In this document: piece by piece, positions 58,683-64,000 of the stretch
Layout of the letters: each line of letters begins with the position of its first letter
Numbering within the stretch: the stretch's first letter is position 1
Source: Cucumis sativus
Lineage: Eukaryota; Streptophyta; Magnoliopsida; Cucurbitales; Cucurbitaceae
Assembly: GCF_000004075.3 (NCBI RefSeq)
Contig: NC_026659.2
Span: 2,914,001 to 2,978,000 of the forward strand
Direction: 5' to 3'
Length of the DNA stretch: 64,000 nt
Notes under the pieces: generated by a model
What the model was told of the DNA's origin: nothing
The model's input: only the letters and a program-made list of their open reading frames with translations
Databases searched by the model: none
Translations under genes and position numbers: made by a program

Positions 58683-60371
58683 GTTCCGGGCGTACGTACG
58701 TCGTCGGTGTGATCTGAACTTATTGGAATTTTGAATAGTAATCCTAATTGATGGAGGAAAGCTCAAAGGAATACGTTTTTATGTTAATTGGGATTATAAC
58801 ATTTTAAAGACAAATTTGTAAATTATTAATTAATGGTCTTTTTTTTTTTTTGAAAAAGTCTTCAATTGTAAATAAAGCAAAAGAAGTTTTCTTCTCCCAC
58901 TATCCATCTCTTATTATAAATAAATAAATTTGGTATTTTTAATTAACAAGTCAACTATATATATAGATATATATATAGAGGGATCAAAATGCTATTTATT
59001 TTTATAATAATTGAATAAATTTAAAAAGAATGTGGTTCCATATCATGAAAGATTATTATTAAAAAGCCACTTGGAAAGTTAGAATATGAAAAGGATAAAG
59101 GAAGACCAAATAATTAAAACCTATAGTCAAAGTCTTCGAGGGATGAGTTATTTTCAGGTTTAATTGCACATGTAATCTTCATCCCTATGGCTTTCTAATT
59201 TCAAACTAAACTACAAATGTGGTCATCAAATTAAAGTCAGTCATTCAAACACACTATTTTTTATTTATTATTTTCCTAATTTTTGGATTTTATTATTAAT
59301 TAAAACTTAATAAAATAATAATCAAAATTAAACTATCAACTTTCATAACTAAATCAATTTATATTATTTGTTAGCGAAGAAAGTAAAAAATTATAGTATA
59401 AACTAAGTTCCATTATCAACTTGGAAGCCTATGTTTAGAAAAGAAAGCTCAAGATATACATGCGATGGATTCATGTGATTTATTTTACCTCTTCTTTCCA
59501 AATTTAAAATTTATATTTTTATTTACATGATTAAAATTATTTTTTTCTTCAAAGGATTAAAATTCTATTGCTAATTTTTTTGTTTCGTTCAGCTACTTTT
59601 TATCAATATTTTAAAAAATGATGGCAAGCTTTAAAAAAGTAGTTTTGTTTTACCAAGTAAAATGTCATCCATTGTGAGAAATTGAGGAAAATCTACGTTT
59701 ATAACTCTCAAAAACTAAAAACAAAAAATAATTAAAATGATTTCCAAAGGGTTCTAAGTTGTTGTTACCAATCAATTGAATAAAAAAGCAAAGTGCAAAC
59801 TTACCCTTAAAGTACCGTGGTATTGCAATCCAGTCACACTCATCCTCGTATTAGAAAATCATCTCATCCGTTGTGGTCGAGGTTCCATTCCTCTTAGTTT
59901 TGTAGGTGCTCATTCTCTCAGGTCTCTCGAGGCAACAATAATAGAACGAAATAGATCATACTCACATAACCTATTCCCCTTCGCCTTCTTTGAAAAGAGA
60001 GAATGAAAAGATCATGAAAGAAAGAAATGAAATTGTAATTTTACACTCAAACTTTCTATAATAAAAATTGAGCCATCAAACTTATACAAATATTAAAATT
60101 CGATATTTAAATAATTGTATAAATTGTAATGATGGTATAAGTTTGAGAGTTCAATTTCTATCATCATCAGAGGGTCCAATTAATTCTACATCAAGTATAT
60201 GTTTAGTTATCCAAATTTTGACACACGTGTTTACGTTGGAAGAATCAAGTTTTACCATTAAACAGAAGTTCGAGTGTTTCATATATTTTAGGGATAGTTT
60301 TTATCGTTAGAAAAAAACTGTAAAGTTAACTATAGACGAGAATAATGAACAAGAGACCAATTTATTTAGAA
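58683..60371. other. AT-rich intergenic region
   Basis: Promoter side of the upstream DC1 gene and 3' side of the next. The pair CGTACGTACG near 58,692-58,701 is a short palindromic simple repeat. There is an AT microsatellite near 58,955-58,978. The stretch 59.8-60.0 kb has higher complexity but no supported frame. No gene seen. Confidence 0.45.
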
Positions 60372-61061
60372 TTACAAATCATAGACCAATTCCATAAACT
60401 TTCTCACACTTGTTATAGGCCCATCATATTTCTTCTTCTCTTTCAAAAGACATTTAATATCCACAATGAAATTGCAAATTCCATTATCACATCCATAATT
60501 AAAATCTCCACAACTTTTACCACAAACACAACAATTACACTTCTTTCTAGTTCTCATGGTGAGAGGATGGGGATGATAGGGATAATGAATCTTCTTTGGT
60601 AACTCACAACACCTTTTATCAAAAAAGTTGATCCATCCATTTGAACATGGTCCAAAAAAGTAAGTGGATGGATATTTTTTGCATATGTAACAAAGAGTTG
60701 TACTTTTTACCCCTATGTCTATCAATGGCTCGTGACATGCACCACATGAAACCCCATCTCGTTCCTCTTCTCGTTTTTGTTCTAGTTGGTTGTTTGGCTT
60801 TCTACTGACGTTGTTGGAGCTGGAGCTTTGGTTTAACGACAGAACTGTCGTTTTGTCCTCTAAATAAGCTATAGTAGGTCGAGTGTGGACAAACATGTAG
60901 ACGTGCGGAGAGGAAATTTTCGAACTCGATGCGGCCATGGTGGAATTAGAGAAGGTGAGAGGAGAGATTGGTGCGAGTGCGAACCAAGGAAGAATCTTGT
61001 TTGGTTGTGAAGGTTCAATTACAAGATGATGGGTATGATTGAAGAAGGGTTTGAACTCCAT
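60372..61061 (-). CDS. DC1 domain-containing protein, 229 aa (may lack further exons)
   Basis: One open frame starting MEFKPFFNHTHHL at the first ATG and ending ...KFMELVYDL. The Cys/His pattern of DC1 modules is clear: CGACHEP, CYICKKYP, GPCSNGWINFFDKRCCELP, HYPYHPHPL, CNCCVCGK, FNYGCDNGICNFIVDIKCLL. Between residues 20 and 110 there is a Ser-rich low-complexity part lacking Cys pairs, odd for the family. The end comes right after a half module, so a downstream exon may be missing or the 3' part may have been lost; a possible donor (AACAAGTGTGAG) lies near 60,395. It is the second DC1 gene in a row on the same strand. Zinc-binding; biological role unknown. Confidence 0.65.
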   Translation of the reverse strand: MEFKPFFNHTHHLVIEPSQPNKILPWFALAPISPLTFSNSTMAASSSKISSPHVYMFVHTRPTIAYLEDKTTVLSLNQSSSSNNVSRKPNNQLEQKREEERDGVSCGACHEPLIDIGVKSTTLCYICKKYPSTYFFGPCSNGWINFFDKRCCELPKKIHYPYHPHPLTMRTRKKCNCCVCGKSCGDFNYGCDNGICNFIVDIKCLLKEKKKYDGPITSVRKFMELVYDL

Positions 61062-61750
61062 TAATTGCTTCTTTTGCAAGGTTGAAATGAGGAATCTAAA
61101 TTATTTTGTTGTGAAGGTCACAATAATATATAACAAGTTGGGAAGTTTTATTTATCCTTTAAAGGTTATTGACTATATGAACTTGTATATATATAACTCA
61201 AAATTATGAACAAGGCAACCATGAATGAATAGGTGGGAAAAATGGAAACAACAATAAGATTTTCTAGGAAAAAACATAGGAAATTGATATGATGATAATG
61301 AAAAATATATATTTGATTTTTCAATTTGGTCAAAAGTTACATTTTTTTTTTACTCTAAAAGGATTTAAGGGTTAAAACATACTTTTAATGTTCTTAAGAA
61401 GTTGTAATGAATGATTTCCTTTGAAGTTAAAATATTGTTGTAATTGAGTTGTACAAATCATAAAGGATTGAGTTTCTTAGGATAAAATAGTTGGCTTCAT
61501 TATTAGTTATATTTTTTTTTTTAAAAAAGAGAAATATATGAATTATAAAATCTAACTTTTTAGAATTATTAAAATATGAGAATCATAAAGGTTTAGAATC
61601 ACAGTGTACTGTTTTGATTGTAAGCATATTGGTTCATATTCGATTTCTATATTTTTCGAATGTTGATTATGAATCAAAGTTGAAATACATGAACCTTGTT
61701 CGTAGTAATCTTCGAATTTTCAATTGAACTTCACTGACCTTTCTGCAGCA
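61062..61750. other. Divergent promoter region between the DC1 gene and the NLR-like gene
   Basis: About 690 bp of AT-rich DNA shared by two divergent genes. No TATA box was assigned with confidence (TATATATATAA near 61,185-61,197 is a candidate for the minus-strand gene). Nothing else seen. Confidence 0.4.
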
Positions 61751-63712
61751 ATGGCTTCAACGGAAATCTCAACTATTCCCCAAATGATCGAATCGCTATC
61801 GGAGCTCCACAAAAATCTCTCCACCGCCCTCGGGAATCACACCGCCGGGGATCAGATCGAGGAGGAGCATCAGACCCCCAAATTCGAGAAATTATTGAAC
61901 AGCATCGATCACTTAAAGGAGGCGTTGGAGACGACAAGGGAGCTCGATAAGAAGCTCAATGACCCAATTCAGAGCATAAATACCTGTCTCGAGGAGGTTA
62001 TCAACAGCGTCGAAGCAGCTCAGAGAATTGAAGGGAATTTTCTTGATGCCATAAGTAAGGATCTGAAAACGTTGAAGTTCCGGATCCCTTCTTACCACAA
62101 ATTTTCGGTTCCAGCCCGTTTGATTGATAGGGGGAGTGACACGCCAGGGCAGAGTGAATTCAAGTTGCCAAATTTGCATGACGACGAGGTGTTTGATGAA
62201 AGTCCTGCTTTTATAGAAATTCAGGAAATCTATAATGGCTTTACTGATGATCTTTTTAAAAAGTGTTTTTTGTATTTTGCTGTGTTTCCTGACAATGTTG
62301 TGTTAAAGAAGCGGTTTCTTACACATTGGTGGATTGGGGAAGGCCTACTGGACTCTTTAGATAATGGGGATGAAACGCCTGAAGTTCTTGCTGGTAAGAT
62401 TCTTAAGGAATTTGCAGAGAAGGGTTTGATTGTGCCAGTGATAGAAAAAGAAAAGAAGGTCAAAAGGAGATTTAGAATTCCCCCTCTTGTGCGTTCTGCT
62501 GCAATTAAACTGGCCAAACAAAAGGAGTTTTTAGATTATGATATTGGGGACAACCCAACTGGGAAATCTTCCGACTGTGATAGGATTTTTCTAGTGAAGG
62601 GGGGAGGCTCTCACCCACCGAAAGCCCCAACGAAGGACCGGAATTTGGAAAAAACAATGGAAGTAATCTTCAATGTTAGCCAACCTTTCCCTGATTCTGC
62701 ATTGGAGTGGTTAGCGAAGGAAGGGGAAGTAGACATGAGAACTGCCAAAGTTGTGGAATGGTTGCGAAGGCTGAGAAACCTAAAGGTTCTTTACTTGGGG
62801 AGATGGCAGAGTGCAGTTGATGAGCAGCATATCGAAGTTGAAAGCCTTGAGTTCTTAAAAGGTTTGAAGAAAATGAAAAAACTAAGGCTTTTGAGCCTCC
62901 AAGGGATATCCTGGATCAATAAGCTTCCAAAGTCCATAAGAACATTGAGTGATCTCAGGGTTTTGGACTTGAAATCTTGTTTCAATCTTGAGAAAATTCC
63001 TCATAGCATAGGATCTCTCAAAATGCTTACACATCTAGATGTCTCTGGGTGCTATATGCTCAATGGGATGCCCAAGAGTATATCTGCACTAACTGAATTG
63101 AGAGTCTTGAAGGGGTTTGTCACAGGAAAGTCAAATCTTAATGATCTAAAAGGCTTAAAGAAGCTGAGAAAGTTAAGCATCAACACAAGCAGACAAGATT
63201 TTCCTAATGAAACCGATCTATGTGTTCTCCAAGGACTTGGGGAGCACGGTAAGCTTCGAAATCTGACAATCTCATGGGGGGCAGAAGACGTGAAGCAACA
63301 ATCTTCGAGCGAACGGAACATTATACGACAGGTATCTAAGAAGTTAAGCAAACAATTATCCAAGACATTGACCAAACAAAGGAGTCAGTTTGGCTATGAG
63401 ATCGTAGAATTGCCAAAAGAGCTAGAGAAGCTTGAGATGGAATGTCTTCCAAAGGAAGAGCTACCCCCATGGCTAAATCCTTCAAAATTGACAAACCTGA
63501 AGAGACTCTACATTAGAGGAGGGAAACTAGCAGGGCTCGGGAACGAGACGTGGAATGCGGAGGTTGTTCGTCTGAAATACATGGCAGATCTGAAGATAGA
63601 TTGGAGAGAACTTCAGAAAATTCTTCCAAATTTGAGTTACTTCCAGAGGGTAAAATGTCCAAGAGTTACTTTTTGTCCCTGTGATGCGAATGGAGTTTGG
63701 ATGAAGCCATAA
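61751..63712 (+). CDS. NLR-like protein without NB-ARC core (coiled coil - winged helix - LRR), 653 aa
   Basis: A single exon; the true start is the ATG at 61751 (MASTEISTIP), as the frame further up begins with TTG only. Residues 1-115 are helical/coiled coil (Glu/Leu-rich). Residues about 150-255 match the winged-helix part of plant CC-NLRs: FKKCFLYFAVFPDNVVLKKR, FLTHWWIGEGLLDS, ILKEFAEKGLI. Residues about 330-640 are leucine-rich repeats (LRNLKVLYLG, KLRLLSLQGI, LRVLDLKSCFNLEKIPHSIG, MLTHLDVSGC). The nucleotide-binding part (P-loop GxGGxGKT, RNBS, GLPL) that should lie between coiled coil and winged helix is absent; only a linker of about 30 residues is present. It resembles proteins annotated as disease resistance RPP13-like protein 4. 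Possible role: immune sensor or helper lacking ATPase, or decoy. The ORF is intact over its whole length, suggesting it is kept by selection. Confidence 0.82.
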   Translation: MASTEISTIPQMIESLSELHKNLSTALGNHTAGDQIEEEHQTPKFEKLLNSIDHLKEALETTRELDKKLNDPIQSINTCLEEVINSVEAAQRIEGNFLDAISKDLKTLKFRIPSYHKFSVPARLIDRGSDTPGQSEFKLPNLHDDEVFDESPAFIEIQEIYNGFTDDLFKKCFLYFAVFPDNVVLKKRFLTHWWIGEGLLDSLDNGDETPEVLAGKILKEFAEKGLIVPVIEKEKKVKRRFRIPPLVRSAAIKLAKQKEFLDYDIGDNPTGKSSDCDRIFLVKGGGSHPPKAPTKDRNLEKTMEVIFNVSQPFPDSALEWLAKEGEVDMRTAKVVEWLRRLRNLKVLYLGRWQSAVDEQHIEVESLEFLKGLKKMKKLRLLSLQGISWINKLPKSIRTLSDLRVLDLKSCFNLEKIPHSIGSLKMLTHLDVSGCYMLNGMPKSISALTELRVLKGFVTGKSNLNDLKGLKKLRKLSINTSRQDFPNETDLCVLQGLGEHGKLRNLTISWGAEDVKQQSSSERNIIRQVSKKLSKQLSKTLTKQRSQFGYEIVELPKELEKLEMECLPKEELPPWLNPSKLTNLKRLYIRGGKLAGLGNETWNAEVVRLKYMADLKIDWRELQKILPNLSYFQRVKCPRVTFCPCDANGVWMKP

Positions 63713-64000
63713 CATTAGTGTTAAAAACAATGGTGGTATTGCGAAACAGCAACCTAGAAGAGCTGCTTGTGCTATATTTTTAGTTGGTACTAAATAAATT
63801 TCTATATTCAATGTAAAATTAAACTTATTAACTGCCCATAGAGTCATGACTTACTATGTCCTCTCTTTCTTGAATCCATTGTTGTAGTTTGTATTTTCCT
63901 AAGCCTACAGACTTGATAAAAATTAAATAAAAAATGTGAAGTTTTGGTTAGACATAAAATTCAAATTTTATATTAATTAGTTTATTTAAAAAAGATTGAA
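63713..64000 (+). other. 3' region of the NLR-like gene
   Basis: Downstream sequence with AATAAA-like words (63,791-63,798 TAAATAAA; 63,922-63,930) that could serve polyadenylation. No further gene before the window ends. Confidence 0.4.

Noticed and set aside
62550-62600. A Walker-A-like GDNPTGKS word in the NLR-like protein
   Set aside because: It lies after the winged-helix region and lacks the preceding hydrophobic strand of a P-loop; NB-ARC P-loops stand before the winged helix. Most likely coincidence.
1-64000. Search for CRISPR arrays, bacterial operons, riboswitches and rRNA genes
   Set aside because: Nothing of this kind was seen; gene structure is clearly plant nuclear.

Overview
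This is a window of plant (dicot) nuclear DNA. The genes have many short exons with GT-AG introns, the intergenic DNA is very AT-rich, and the proteins match typical angiosperm families. The style of the intergenic repeats and of the DC1 and small PAH genes suggests a cucurbit, but that is an inference and not a proof. All exon limits were placed by eye from reading frame, splice dinucleotides and remembered family alignments; no transcript data were used.

Layout. 1-2.2 kb: 5' end of an AIM24-family gene on the minus strand, with a 5'-truncated LINE tail in intron 1. 2.3-2.8 kb: its promoter. 6-10.3 kb: a GT47 exostosin-type glycosyltransferase (+) carrying two small LTR-element insertions in introns. 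12.9-17.5 kb: peroxisomal acyl-CoA oxidase 1 (-), 14 exons, C-terminal SRL targeting signal. 22.1-24.2 kb: an O-fucosyltransferase-family protein resembling SUB1 (-). 25.3-31.4 kb: the RING/ELYS-like nuclear-pore E3 ligase HOS1 (-), 10 exons. 31.5-40.9 kb: gene-poor AT-rich DNA with degenerate repeats. 41.2-42.3 kb: a DUF1639 protein (+). 42.3-48.2 kb: gene-poor. 48.2-51.9 kb: a palmitoyl-protein thioesterase gene (-), 12 exons. 52.1-55.6 kb: a decayed PAH (Sin3-like) fragment, a decayed copy of the thioesterase gene and an intact mini-PAH ORF. 56.3-61.1 kb: two DC1 zinc-finger genes (-). 61.75-63.7 kb: a single-exon NLR-like gene lacking its NB-ARC core (+).

The most interesting structure is at 48-55.6 kb. 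A two-gene block (thioesterase plus PAH ORF) was duplicated in tandem and decayed reciprocally: copy A keeps the thioesterase and lost PAH, copy B keeps PAH and lost the thioesterase. A 71-bp solo LTR with a 5-bp target duplication sits in copy B, and copy A shows the matching empty site. The same miniature LTR family appears as a complete 323-bp TRIM/SMART-type element in intron 2 of the GT47 gene, and as a diverged 65-bp solo copy in its leader intron. Three minus-strand genes (AIM24, SUB1-like, HOS1) share clustered TGGGCY site II motifs upstream.
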